DNA from: Nonomuraea candida
GTDB lineage: Bacteria > Actinomycetota > Actinomycetes > Streptosporangiales > Streptosporangiaceae
Assembly: GCF_000725485.1 (NCBI RefSeq)
Contig: NZ_JOAG01000082.1
Coordinates: 1 to 41,826, forward strand
DNA: 41,826 nucleotides
Direction of reading: 5' to 3'
Part shown: in pieces, positions 33,165 through 40,751 of the stretch
Layout of the letters: each line of letters opens with the position of its first letter
How positions within the stretch are numbered: position 1 is the first letter of the stretch
Made by a program: the position numbers and the translations under genes
The notes under the pieces: model-generated
Told to the model about the DNA's origin: nothing
The model's database searches: none
Seen by the model: the letters and a program-made list of their open reading frames with translations, nothing else

Positions 33165-33476
33165 GTGGTTATCTCCCCCAGTTTGAGGCGAGCCGGACGC
33201 GCTGGCGGCACCGCCCCCGATCGGGAACCCCCTCCGGGTTGGACCGGCCCGCGGTGGGGTTCGCGGAGCGTAACTAGCCAGGCGCACGGCTGTGTGCGTT
33301 GACGGTTGGGAAGCTTGCGTCTGGTAAGGACGCGAGTCAAAAGGTAACGATCACCGTGAGCAGCCGTAAAGGGTGTACCACCACTGGGAGTGACACCCGC
33401 CGTGAACATTTGGACGGTAACAATTCGGCATACGCGCAAACCGAAACGTAGGGCTGCGCGTCTCGTTCGCCCCGGT
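33165..33476. other. Intergenic stretch without a gene
   Basis: Less GC-rich than its surroundings. It separates the terminase stop from the next leftward start. Short frames here have poor third positions. A TTGACT box on the leftward strand near 33340 could be a promoter -35 but lacks a convincing -10. Confidence 0.4.
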
Positions 33477-36400
33477 TCAGGCGATGACGCGCCAGGAGTC
33501 CTCTTCCTCCGGCTCGTACACGGAGAGCAACACCGCCTCCCCGCGGTCCGGGCTGGACACGCCGCGCTTGCGCATCTCCTTCTTCGACTCCACCTGCGAG
33601 TGCCCCGACGAGCGGGTGAACAGCTTCGGCGCCGCGAGCTGCCCCGACGTCATGTCGTCCACGCGCAGCCGGAGCCGGGTGTTGCCGTGCTCGTCCGGCC
33701 GTACCAGCGCGCGGGTGGCCAGCCACATCTCGTCCCGCTTCAGGAACGGCCGCAGCGTCGCCTCGTCCGGTTCTCGGCCGGGCGACTCCGACACCAGCAC
33801 GGGCACGATCTCCGCGCCGTGCTCACCCTCCCGCCCCCACGCCGCCAGCAGCCCGGCGACACCCCAGCCCAGGCCGTTGCCGTCGATCTTCACCCTGACC
33901 GGGTCGCTGCTGCCGATCGCCGCGGCGAGCGCTTCGGCGCGCCGGATCTCCTTCAGGATGAGACCGGCGACCGCGACCGGGTCGGCGTTCTCCGGCCCGC
34001 TGGAGGCGTGCTCGACGGTGGCCAGGTCCCCGACCAGGCGGGCGACCACCAGCTCGTCACCGCCATCCGACGCGACGTCGACGCCGAGCCGCACCCACGC
34101 GCCGGCCTGGACGACCCATGCGCCGTCCTCGTCGGCCAGGCCGAGGTCCCGCAGCCGCGCCCAGCCCGGCCGCAGCTCCGGCTCCTCCATCTCGACCGCG
34201 GCCTCGACCCACTCCGCGGGGATGACCACGTTCGTCAAACCCTTGGGGAACTTGGCGTCGATCTTCGCGCGGACATAGTTGCTCTTGGGGCCGTGGACGC
34301 GGATCGTCCGCTCGATCCACTCGCGGTCCACCATGTGCTTCGCCGGGCTGTGTCCACCGGCCGGGCACGACTGGCACTCCCCGAAATACTCGCCGGTCAG
34401 GTTCGGGGTGTCGTACGCGGAAATGGGGATCGTCTCGACCTCGGGGTCACGGCACAGCTTCTCGAACCAGGTGTTGACCTGGTCCGTGGGCGGATTCCCG
34501 ATCGCGATCATGCGGGCGCCCTCGCCGACGAGCAGACCGGCCAGGTTGTCGCCGATCGTGGTGGCGATGCCGCCCGCTTCCTCCACGATCAGCAGCAGTT
34601 CAGCCTTGTGAATCCCCTGAACTGCCGCCTCATTGTGCGGAGCGGCGGCGATCCCGTACGCGACGGTGGTGTCCACGCCGTTGGCGTCGGGCAGCTTGTA
34701 CTGCGTCATGTCCACGACGCCGGGCAGCCCGGCCCGGGTGTGCGCGGCCCGCACCTCCGGCCAGAGCTGGCGGGCGACTTGCCGCCACAGCGGGGCGAGG
34801 GTGACCACGAGCGCCGTGCCGACCGGGTGGACGAGAGACGCCCACAGCACCATCTGCCCGCAGGAAAAGGTGTTGTGCTCCACGAAGAGATCGACCCACG
34901 TGTGGTCGACGTCCACCTCGATCGCGACTGTCCGCTCATCGTCTGGCAGCCGCTCGACATCCTTAACCTTCTCCCACCGGTAACCGGCCGGTGCGTTACG
35001 GTGCCTCCACAGCTCAGAGTGACGGCGCTTTTCGGCGGCGGCGAGCGCGGCCTTCATTGCCTCCCGCTTCTCGGGCACGTCCAACACTTCGACCATGCGG
35101 CGCATGTCCCGTGCGGAGGTAACGAGGAACGCCCAGTACGGGAAGCGCTTGCCGTTCAGGCTGGAGTACGTCTTCGACACCTTGCCGCAGACGCCGAGCC
35201 GCAGCATCGCCCGCTGGATGTCGCGGATCAGGCCCTCATTGGACAGGGAGATGCCGATCGCCGAGTTGTTGGGGCGGTTCTTCGTTCGGCCCGAGGTCGC
35301 CCAACCGTCGCATGCCCACAGGCGGCTGAGGATGACAGCGAGATCGTCAGGGTGAAGCTGCCAAACAATGTCCGGGAAACGCTTCTCGGTCGCTTTGCAG
35401 CCGATCAGGCCCCAGCTCCGGGCCAGGTTCAGCACAGGGTTGACCGGGTATTGGCGGCCCGGCTGCCGATAGCCTCGGACGGCGATCTCGCGGTGGCGTC
35501 GGCCTTCCCGCACCTGAAGGTCCACGATTCGACTACCGAGCTTCTCGGCGCAGGAGATGAACTCGTCCAGGGCCTCGCCCGGCAAGTGGGAGAACGTGAC
35601 GAAGCCCGCGCTCGTCCCGCCGTCGCCGAGCAGGTAACCGAGCAGCGCGGCTTCCTCGAACGGCATGCGACGCGTTGCCTTCGGACGAACCTCCTCCGGG
35701 ACGAGCACAAGGTCTCCCGGCTTGAGGTCGTTAATAGCCCGCCAGCCGATGTTCTCCGGTGTACGGATGATGGTGCCGACCTGGCCACCGGAACGGACGC
35801 GTCGCACATTGTCAGCCGCGTACAGGGGATGGTGGCCGTTGCGAACGATCTCCCGCCCCCAGTCCGTGGTCACCCGGTAGACGGGTTCCACGGTGTTCCA
35901 TTCGGCTCGGGCGCGACGAATCGTCTGGGTGCCGTCCTCTTGCCATCCGATCATCTCGAATTCGCTTCCGACCAGGGACTCCGCGCGTACGACACTGCCG
36001 TCAGCAAGCATGATCACATCTCGACCGTATACGCATTTAGAGGACCCAAAGCAGCTCGGGACGGCGACCTGCTTGTGCTCGGTGAGCGCGGTCATGAACC
36101 GGCGCGGCACCGACCAGACGGCCGCACCCAGCACCTGCTCCACGAACCCGACCGGATCGTCCCGCCACAACGCGTACGACGTGCCGGCGACGCGGTACGC
36201 GGCCGCGTACACCTCGCGCGCCTCGTCGCCGGTCAGCTCCTCCAGCAGCAGCCGCCGGTCCTCGGCCGGGAGCTCCATCAGCTCCTCGAACATCGTGGCC
36301 GCCTGCCGCGACTTCGGATCGCCGGGCGGGTTCACCCCGGCAGGGAGGGTCAACGCCACGGCGGCCGTCCGGTGCGCGCGGCCCCGGGCGCGGACAGCTC

Positions 36401-36479
36401 GGCGACACCTGTGCCCGTTCTGGGCATCCGGTGGCGAGAGCGGGCGCGCGCCCGGGGACTGGTGAACACGGCCCGGCAT
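33477..36479 (-). CDS. Terminase large subunit with in-frame intein
   Basis: 1000 aa before splicing, about 612 after. The ATPase that drives DNA into the head. Extein: LWRDDPVGFVEQVLG, then P-loop CFGSSK^T split by the intein (K148 / T537). Walker B is LLLIVEEAGG and is followed by motif III GNPPTDQ. The nuclease part begins WVRLGVDVASDGGDEL and includes VRVKIDGNGLGWGVAGLL. The first 40-60 residues are Arg/Pro-rich and doubtful; the natural start may be GTG 36359 or ATG 36293 (MFEELMELPAEDRR). A hairpin containing a motif copy lies just upstream of 36479. It follows the multi-HTH gene, as a large terminase follows a small one. Confidence 0.92.
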   Translation of the reverse strand: MPGRVHQSPGARPLSPPDAQNGHRCRRAVRARGRAHRTAAVALTLPAGVNPPGDPKSRQAATMFEELMELPAEDRRLLLEELTGDEAREVYAAAYRVAGTSYALWRDDPVGFVEQVLGAAVWSVPRRFMTALTEHKQVAVPSCFGSSKCVYGRDVIMLADGSVVRAESLVGSEFEMIGWQEDGTQTIRRARAEWNTVEPVYRVTTDWGREIVRNGHHPLYAADNVRRVRSGGQVGTIIRTPENIGWRAINDLKPGDLVLVPEEVRPKATRRMPFEEAALLGYLLGDGGTSAGFVTFSHLPGEALDEFISCAEKLGSRIVDLQVREGRRHREIAVRGYRQPGRQYPVNPVLNLARSWGLIGCKATEKRFPDIVWQLHPDDLAVILSRLWACDGWATSGRTKNRPNNSAIGISLSNEGLIRDIQRAMLRLGVCGKVSKTYSSLNGKRFPYWAFLVTSARDMRRMVEVLDVPEKREAMKAALAAAEKRRHSELWRHRNAPAGYRWEKVKDVERLPDDERTVAIEVDVDHTWVDLFVEHNTFSCGQMVLWASLVHPVGTALVVTLAPLWRQVARQLWPEVRAAHTRAGLPGVVDMTQYKLPDANGVDTTVAYGIAAAPHNEAAVQGIHKAELLLIVEEAGGIATTIGDNLAGLLVGEGARMIAIGNPPTDQVNTWFEKLCRDPEVETIPISAYDTPNLTGEYFGECQSCPAGGHSPAKHMVDREWIERTIRVHGPKSNYVRAKIDAKFPKGLTNVVIPAEWVEAAVEMEEPELRPGWARLRDLGLADEDGAWVVQAGAWVRLGVDVASDGGDELVVARLVGDLATVEHASSGPENADPVAVAGLILKEIRRAEALAAAIGSSDPVRVKIDGNGLGWGVAGLLAAWGREGEHGAEIVPVLVSESPGREPDEATLRPFLKRDEMWLATRALVRPDEHGNTRLRLRVDDMTSGQLAAPKLFTRSSGHSQVESKKEMRKRGVSSPDRGEAVLLSVYEPEEEDSWRVIA
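34872..36035 (-). mobile_element. Intein with LAGLIDADG homing endonuclease
   Basis: 388 aa, from Cys149 to Asn536 of the precursor. Block A is CVYGRDVIMLADGSVVRAES; block B has NGHHPLY. The two LAGLIDADG-type helices are LLGYLLGDGG and LSRLWACDGW. Block F is VAIEVDVDHTWVDLFVEHN, ending His-Asn, with Thr as the +1 extein residue. All residues for splicing (C1, block B His, penultimate His, terminal Asn, T+1) are present, so it should splice. It is inserted between the catalytic Lys and the Thr of the P-loop, so the terminase is inactive until splicing. Confidence 0.93.
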
Positions 36480-36484
36480 GGTGA

Positions 36485-36513
36485 AGCCCCGGCGGACTAA
36501 CGTCCAACCGGGG
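36485..36513 (-). promoter_or_regulatory. Hairpin with TAACGTC motif copy 6
   Basis: GCCCCGG and CCGGGGC arms enclose GGAC-TAAC-GTCC, a nested stem with the motif core (36498-36504) in its loop. It lies between the multi-HTH gene (stop 36537) and the terminase start (36479). Confidence 0.55.
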
Positions 36514-36536
36514 CCTCAACCAGCGTCCAGCAGGGC

Positions 36537-37814
36537 CTACTTGAAGATCAAGCCGGCTTCGCGCACCCGCCGGCGGATCTCCTCCACACTCTTCGGCCCC
36601 AGGCCGGGCACCTTCTCCAGCCGCTCCTCACCGAGGTACAGCAGGTCCTTCACCGACTCCACGTCCGCCTCGTTGAGCGGCCGCACCGCGCGGGCCGGAA
36701 CCACCTCGGCGACCGGCTCGCCGAGCAGATGCTCCACGCCGCGCACCTTGGCGGCGAACTCGACGGGCTCGAACCAGCGGCGCCCGGTCGCGTCGACCAC
36801 GTGTGGCGGCAGGCCCTCGTCACGCTCCCGCCAGGCGCGGACGCGCTGCTTGGCCTGCTCGCGCGTGATGCCGAGCAGCGTGGCCATACCCTTCAGGTCC
36901 CGGCGGCCCTCGTCGTCGTAGCCGCGGCTCTGGGCCTCAGCCCGGCCCTCATACTGGGCCCACCAGTCGCCGAGCTGTTGCGGGTCGTACAGAGCGACGC
37001 CGCCGTACTCGGTGGCCGTGGTCAGCACCAGTCCCTGCTTACGAGCGTGGCGCAGCCGGTTGAACGCCTCGGAGGTGGAGATGCCCTGGGACGCGGCGAA
37101 CTCGGCCATGGTCACCCATCCCAGGCGCAGCCGCTCCCACCATGCCGTGAACACCTCCGGGTCGGCCATCTGCACCCATCGGCCTACCCGCGCCAGGCCC
37201 TCGATGGTGCCGCCGTTCCTGCGGACGGCGTCCACGCGGGTCAGGAGGCGAGTCCGGGGGACACCCAGCCGTTCGGCCATCTCCGTCAGCGGGATCATGC
37301 CTGCGCTGGCGCCCGGCTCGATCTCGTCATCAGGGCTGTACCCGCGCTTCTTGGCCTCGTCCAGGTCAACGCCGACCGTCGTCCGGGTCATGCCGGCCAC
37401 CCTGGCGATGTCAGCGTTCGTGAAGGGCTCGCCGTCGATGCTGGCCTGCGACAGCTTCAGCACGCCACGGATGCGCCGCTCGCGCTCCAACTCCTCCTCC
37501 ACGGCGCTGTCGCTGATCGCCTGGACCTGCTCGGCGATGACCTCGTCGGCCTCCTCCTGCGTCAGCTCCGGCAGCGTGGAAACGTTGGGTGCCTTCTTGA
37601 GCAGCTTGTAGAAGTCAACGCGGTGGATGCCGGCTTTGCGGGTCAGCGGCGCGACCTTCTTCTGCCCGTGTACGTAGTAGAGGACGAAGAGGGCCAGGTT
37701 GCGCTCGTGGGCGGCCTTCTTCTGCTGGTCGATGGCCGAGGTGATGGCGGTGTGGGCGGCCGCGACGTCCACGGCGGTCTTCTTGAGCGGCTCCGGCAGG
37801 GTGGTGGTGCTCAT
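36537..37814 (-). CDS. Multi-HTH protein with C-terminal helix-hairpin-helix; possible small terminase
   Basis: 425 aa from ATG 37814. An N-terminal helical region (AAHERNLALFVLYYVHGQKK) with a divergent HTH is followed by NADIARVAGMTRTTVGVDL, LTEMAERLGVPRTRLLTRV, WVTMAEFAASQGISTSEAFN and DLKGMATLLGITREQAKQRV, then LGEERLEKVPGLGPKSVEEI, an HhH DNA-binding motif like that in RNA polymerase alpha C-terminal domains. Being the first gene of the leftward packaging operon, directly before the large terminase, it is the best candidate for DNA recognition in packaging. It could equally be a regulator. Much larger than ordinary small terminases. Confidence 0.6.
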   Translation of the reverse strand: MSTTTLPEPLKKTAVDVAAAHTAITSAIDQQKKAAHERNLALFVLYYVHGQKKVAPLTRKAGIHRVDFYKLLKKAPNVSTLPELTQEEADEVIAEQVQAISDSAVEEELERERRIRGVLKLSQASIDGEPFTNADIARVAGMTRTTVGVDLDEAKKRGYSPDDEIEPGASAGMIPLTEMAERLGVPRTRLLTRVDAVRRNGGTIEGLARVGRWVQMADPEVFTAWWERLRLGWVTMAEFAASQGISTSEAFNRLRHARKQGLVLTTATEYGGVALYDPQQLGDWWAQYEGRAEAQSRGYDDEGRRDLKGMATLLGITREQAKQRVRAWRERDEGLPPHVVDATGRRWFEPVEFAAKVRGVEHLLGEPVAEVVPARAVRPLNEADVESVKDLLYLGEERLEKVPGLGPKSVEEIRRRVREAGLIFK

Positions 37815-37833
37815 GGCTCATTGGGTCCTTACT

Positions 37834-37915
37834 GATTCCTGGGGCTTACATCCTCCCGTTCAAATGACCGGGCGGGCGTGCACACGCCCGCGCACGCCCG
37901 CTAGTGTAGGACAAC
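37834..37915 (-). promoter_or_regulatory. Leftward leader/promoter L1
   Basis: Leftward strand AGTTGTCCTACACT (37917-37904), then a GGGCGTG-tGCACGCCC hairpin, then AGCCCCAGGAA (37845-37834) before the gene at 37814. The same two boxes at similar spacing occur at 40631-40556. TACACT would suit a -10 box. Confidence 0.6.
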
Positions 37916-37945
37916 TTTACGGCTCTGTGAATTCCGCCGGCTCGA

Positions 37946-38356
37946 TCAGGTCTGAGACACGGTGTCGCTCAGATCGTAGATATAAAGGACGAGCCTGCCC
38001 TTCGGGTGGACTTCGCCCAGCTCAGGGTAGGGGCCCTCCAGGTACTTGGAGTTGTCGTCAGGGAGGACGCCAGCGTCCACAACGCCGTCCACGACGGCCT
38101 TCCAGGAGGGCGCCCAGTTGGCGGGGTCGCGGCGCCGTTTGTTGGGCGGCTCGAACACGCCGACCATGCGGGCTCGCTTCATGGCGGGGACCTTCGCGGC
38201 CCTGGCCAGCCAGCACGCGGTCTCGCGCAGGTTTTTCTTGATCGGCTGTTGCCGCCGCCAATGGAGACGGTCGTTGGCGTTGAGGAGCTTCGTCCCAGCC
38301 GGTAGCTCGATCTTGTAGACCGGCGGCGCGGGCTCGGTGGCGGGCATGATCGTCAC
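37946..38356 (-). CDS. RusA-like Holliday junction resolvase
   Basis: 136 aa from GTG 38356 with GGAAGAAG four bases upstream. The fold signature is visible: LNANDRLHWRRQQPIKKNLR, then KRRRDPANWAPSWKAVVDGV and DAGVLPDDNSKYLEG with the catalytic acidic residues (D in R-D-P-A-N, D in V-D-G, D-D in LPDDN), and a final strand RLVLYIYDL. RusA enzymes cut four-way junctions as dimers and are common in phages for recombination and for resolving branched DNA before packaging. Length is normal for the family. It is the last gene of the operon starting at 40545. Confidence 0.85.
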   Translation of the reverse strand: MTIMPATEPAPPVYKIELPAGTKLLNANDRLHWRRQQPIKKNLRETACWLARAAKVPAMKRARMVGVFEPPNKRRRDPANWAPSWKAVVDGVVDAGVLPDDNSKYLEGPYPELGEVHPKGRLVLYIYDLSDTVSQT

Positions 38357-38400
38357 GCGCTTCTTCCTTTCGAGGTTGGAGAGGGTTCTCGGACGGCGGG

Positions 38401-38772
38401 TCAGGTGACCGCGATCGGGATGAATTGGACTTCCCGCGCGGGAAGTCCATTGGCCTGGAGTCGTGACCGGTGGCGGAGCTCGAACGTGGGCGGTCCCGGC
38501 CAGATGTCCAGCGCGGCCTGGCCGTCGATCACGGGGATCGGGGTCTCGCCGCGCGGGTGGAGGTGGGCGCACCTGCACCCGCACGTGCCGTCGCACCGCG
38601 ACCCGTGGCGACCGCACTGGCCGCACACGCCGAGCAGCGCGTACCGGTCGGGGTCAGTGCCGTGCAGGGCGGCGTGCACCGGGCACGGCCGGACCTCGAC
38701 CGAGACGCGGCACAGGTTGCACACCAGGCCGGTGCCGGGGCGTTCGTCGTCGGGGATGGGCTCGTACCTCAC
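38401..38772 (-). CDS. Cys-rich zinc-finger protein
   Basis: 123 aa. Cysteines and histidines at VCNLCRVSVEVRPCPVHAAL and then GVCGQCGRHGSRCDGTCGCR, CAHLHP suggest two or three zinc knuckles in the first 75 residues. The remainder is a short mixed domain. The final 15 residues (ANGLPAREVQFIPI) are encoded by palindrome copy B and so may be an added tail. Stop at 38401; four-base overlap with the lipoprotein gene's end region. Function unknown. Confidence 0.65.
   Translation of the reverse strand: MRYEPIPDDERPGTGLVCNLCRVSVEVRPCPVHAALHGTDPDRYALLGVCGQCGRHGSRCDGTCGCRCAHLHPRGETPIPVIDGQAALDIWPGPPTFELRHRSRLQANGLPAREVQFIPIAVT
38426..38449. repeat. Palindrome copy B
   Basis: A perfect 24-bp palindrome with core ACTTCCCGCGCGGGAAGT, sharing 24 bases with the copy at 21938-21961. 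It forms the 3' end of the zinc-finger gene. Confidence 0.75.
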
Positions 38773-39356
38773 CAGCCGGCCGCCGCCTCGTCGGGGCTGC
38801 CGTCCTGGTCGGCGTCGGCGGCCGGGGCGCCCTCGACGCCGGTCATGGTGCAGCCGTACTCCTCGGCGTAGCCGACCGGGTAGACGTAGATCGGGTACCA
38901 GCCGGGGTAGCCGGGGTACTGCCGGTAGCCGTCGTGCCAGACCGGGGTCTTCTGCGCCGGGTAGGTGCGGAACGGGCTACGCGCGTACGGCGTGGCCGCC
39001 TTCGTGGCCGTCGTCGGCTTGGCGGGTACGTGCGTCGGCACGCTGGTGGTCGTCGGCACCGGCCGGTACGGCTGGGTGGTCCCGGCGGTGGTGGGCTTGC
39101 TCTGCGGCTGGACCGGCTTGGCCTGCGTTTGCTGCTGGGGCGGCTGGACCGGGGTCTGTCGCTGCGGCTGCGTCTGGCCCACGCCTGTGCTGGTGCTGGA
39201 CCGGCTACTGCTGCTGTTGGAGGAGGAGGTGCCGGGCGGCTTGACCGCGACGGCCGCGCAGGCAGGGGCGGGGTCGCTGGAGCAGGCGACCAGGAACGCG
39301 GCGGCCGCCGTGGTGAGGACGACGGCGGCACGGCCGGCGTTGGTGGTGGGGGACAT
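38769..39356 (-). CDS. Lipoprotein with Gln/Pro/Thr-rich stalk
   Basis: 195 aa from ATG 39356 with AAGGAGAA five bases upstream. Type II signal: GRAAVVLTTAAAAF then lipobox L-V-A-C with Cys25. The mature protein has a Ser/Gln/Pro/Thr-rich stalk of about 90 residues (QTPVQPPQQQTQAKPVQPQS), then a Tyr/Pro-rich tail (YRQYPGYPGWYPIYVYPVGY) and a Cys near the end. It should be anchored outside the cytoplasmic membrane. Phage-encoded lipoproteins can block superinfection, but nothing here proves it. It overlaps the zinc-finger gene by four bases. Confidence 0.75.
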   Translation of the reverse strand: MSPTTNAGRAAVVLTTAAAAFLVACSSDPAPACAAVAVKPPGTSSSNSSSSRSSTSTGVGQTQPQRQTPVQPPQQQTQAKPVQPQSKPTTAGTTQPYRPVPTTTSVPTHVPAKPTTATKAATPYARSPFRTYPAQKTPVWHDGYRQYPGYPGWYPIYVYPVGYAEEYGCTMTGVEGAPAADADQDGSPDEAAAGW

Positions 39357-39370
39357 GGGTTCTCCTTCGG

Positions 39371-40015
39371 TCATGCGGCGCGCGTGCGCCGCTTCTTGGC
39401 CTGGTAGAGGTCGCGGCGGTACGCGCTTTCCGCCTCTCTGCATGGGTCGCACAGAGGTCGGCCCTGGTCGCGGTGCCACTTGGCGGTCGCCGGGGTGGCG
39501 GGCACCCGCTTGGCGACACACGTGGGAGTGCCGGGTGGCACCGGGGCCGCGCCGGGGAGAGGCCGGCCGTTCTCGTCCCACGTGATCCAGTCCAGGAGTG
39601 CGCTCACGGGCCGGTCCATGGGCACGAGCGCGGCGAGCACGTACGGCAGGGCGTCCTGCTGATCGCGGGGGAGTGACTGCACGAATGCCTGGCAGGCGTC
39701 GGCGTCTTCGTCGCGGACCAGCATGGCGAGGTTGAGCGCGGCCTGAAGGGTGCGCTGGGCGATGCGCTCCCTGCGCCGGTCGGTGACCCGCCTCGGGGTG
39801 GCGTCGGGTGTTTCCTCGGCGAGCGCGGCGCGGCGAGCACGCCGCCGCCAGCGCACGACGGTGCGTTCGGTCACGTCGAGCTGCTCGGCGATGGCGGCGG
39901 CCGAGACGCCCGGCCGGTCGAGTTCCAGGAAGCGTTCGTACCGGTCGGCGGGGCGGCTGGTGGACTTGGGGCTGTGGCCCGCACGGCGCGGGCCTTGCCC
40001 GTTCGTGCGGGCCAC
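39371..40015 (-). CDS. HTH protein with C-terminal Cys cluster
   Basis: 214 aa from GTG 40015, nine bases after the upstream stop. Residues 24-62 are a good HTH: RFLELDRPGVSAAAIAEQLD then VTERTVVRWRRRAR. The middle is helical (ERIAQRTLQAALNLAMLVRD). The tail is PTCVAKRVPATPATAKWHRD, then GRPLCDPCREAESAYRRDLY and a basic end, the C...RH...C-x2-C-R-E-A pattern common in small actinobacterial proteins. The start codon lies in one arm of a 14-bp inverted repeat. Confidence 0.7.
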   Translation of the reverse strand: MARTNGQGPRRAGHSPKSTSRPADRYERFLELDRPGVSAAAIAEQLDVTERTVVRWRRRARRAALAEETPDATPRRVTDRRRERIAQRTLQAALNLAMLVRDEDADACQAFVQSLPRDQQDALPYVLAALVPMDRPVSALLDWITWDENGRPLPGAAPVPPGTPTCVAKRVPATPATAKWHRDQGRPLCDPCREAESAYRRDLYQAKKRRTRAA

Positions 40016-40017
40016 AG
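39972..40017 (-). promoter_or_regulatory. Inverted repeat covering the start codon
   Basis: CTGTGGCCCGCACG (39972-39985) and CGTGCGGGCCACAG (40004-40017) are perfect 14-bp inverted copies with an 18-base loop. On mRNA the GTG start at 40015 is inside the stem, so translation could be gated, or the site could be an autoregulatory operator. Confidence 0.5.
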
Positions 40018-40023
40018 TGGGGA

Positions 40024-40545
40024 TTACCTTTCGGCCGGGGCGGGGACGGTCAGGCGGAGCACGGCCTCACCGCAGGCGCAGGTCACCTCGGGCCACCGCG
40101 AGTCGTGTGTCCACCCGCCGTGGTCGCTGTGCCCCGCCTTGTCGAGCAGGCCCCAGATGATGTCCGGGTCCAGCTCGACCGTCTGGGCGGTGGCGCCCGC
40201 CTGGTGGAAGGTGTCGGCGATCTGCCGGGCCTGCGCGGGGGCGACGACCAGGTTCATGGGGCCGATGTCCTCCATGACCTGCGCCAGCAGTCGCGTGAAG
40301 AGGTCGAGGTGCCTCTGCCGGACGATGGCGTCCCGGTCGGTGCCGTCGTGGCCGGTCTCCAGGTCCGCGCCGACCGCGAGGCAGGCCAGGCCGAGCGTCC
40401 CGAGCCGGTCACTGTGAGGGTGACCGCCCATGGAGGCAGTGATCGCCCAGTCGGCGATGCACGGGATGAGCACCCCGCGGGGGAGGGGGACGAGCTTGAG
40501 GTCATCCGAGTCGGCTTCGGGCGCCTCGACGGTCGTGATCGTCAC
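40024..40545 (-). CDS. Hypothetical protein, first gene of leftward operon
   Basis: 173 aa from GTG 40545 with AAAGG about 9 bases upstream. The sequence looks globular (LPRGVLIPCIADWAITASMG, DRLGTLGLACLAVGADLETG, HLDLFTRLLAQVMEDIGPMN). Cys and His near the end (GHSDHGGWTHDSRWPEVTCAC) might bind metal. No family recognised. The conserved leader L2 lies directly upstream. The next genes (HTH, lipoprotein, zinc finger, RusA) follow closely. Confidence 0.65.
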   Translation of the reverse strand: MTITTVEAPEADSDDLKLVPLPRGVLIPCIADWAITASMGGHPHSDRLGTLGLACLAVGADLETGHDGTDRDAIVRQRHLDLFTRLLAQVMEDIGPMNLVVAPAQARQIADTFHQAGATAQTVELDPDIIWGLLDKAGHSDHGGWTHDSRWPEVTCACGEAVLRLTVPAPAER

Positions 40546-40555
40546 AGGGGGTTGC

Positions 40556-40631
40556 CTTTCTTCCTGGGGCTATAGACGTGCACCGGCGCGAGTCGCAGAC
40601 GCGCTCCTGCACAGCTATAAGTGTAGGACAA
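40556..40631 (-). promoter_or_regulatory. Leftward leader/promoter L2
   Basis: Leftward strand ATTTGTCCTACACT (40634-40621), a GC-rich middle containing GTGCAC, and AGCCCCAGGAA (40566-40556). Matches leader L1 upstream of 37814 in both boxes. Confidence 0.6.
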
Positions 40632-40691
40632 ATTTATCTCTCTCGCTACTCCCGAAGCTCCCATGCGCCGGAGGGAACCACAATCGGGAGC

Positions 40692-40698
40692 TAACGTC
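40692..40698 (-). promoter_or_regulatory. TAACGTC motif copy 7
   Basis: Leftward strand GGCGCGACGTTAGCTCC, about 150 bases upstream of GTG 40545 and about 60 bases upstream of leader L2. An AGCTCCC/GGGAGCT inverted repeat adjoins it. Confidence 0.5.
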
Positions 40699-40751
40699 GC
40701 GCCAGACCAGCAAAAGATCCCAAAAGACCCCAAACCGGACACCACATTTCG

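Noticed and set aside
28338..33302. Rightward open frame of about 1650 codons across the portal region
   Set aside because: Antisense to portal and neighbouring genes; no motifs, no ribosome site.
33068..33439. Leftward frame between terminase and the Cys/His protein
   Set aside because: Third positions are not G/C-biased, and it overlaps a better gene in another frame.
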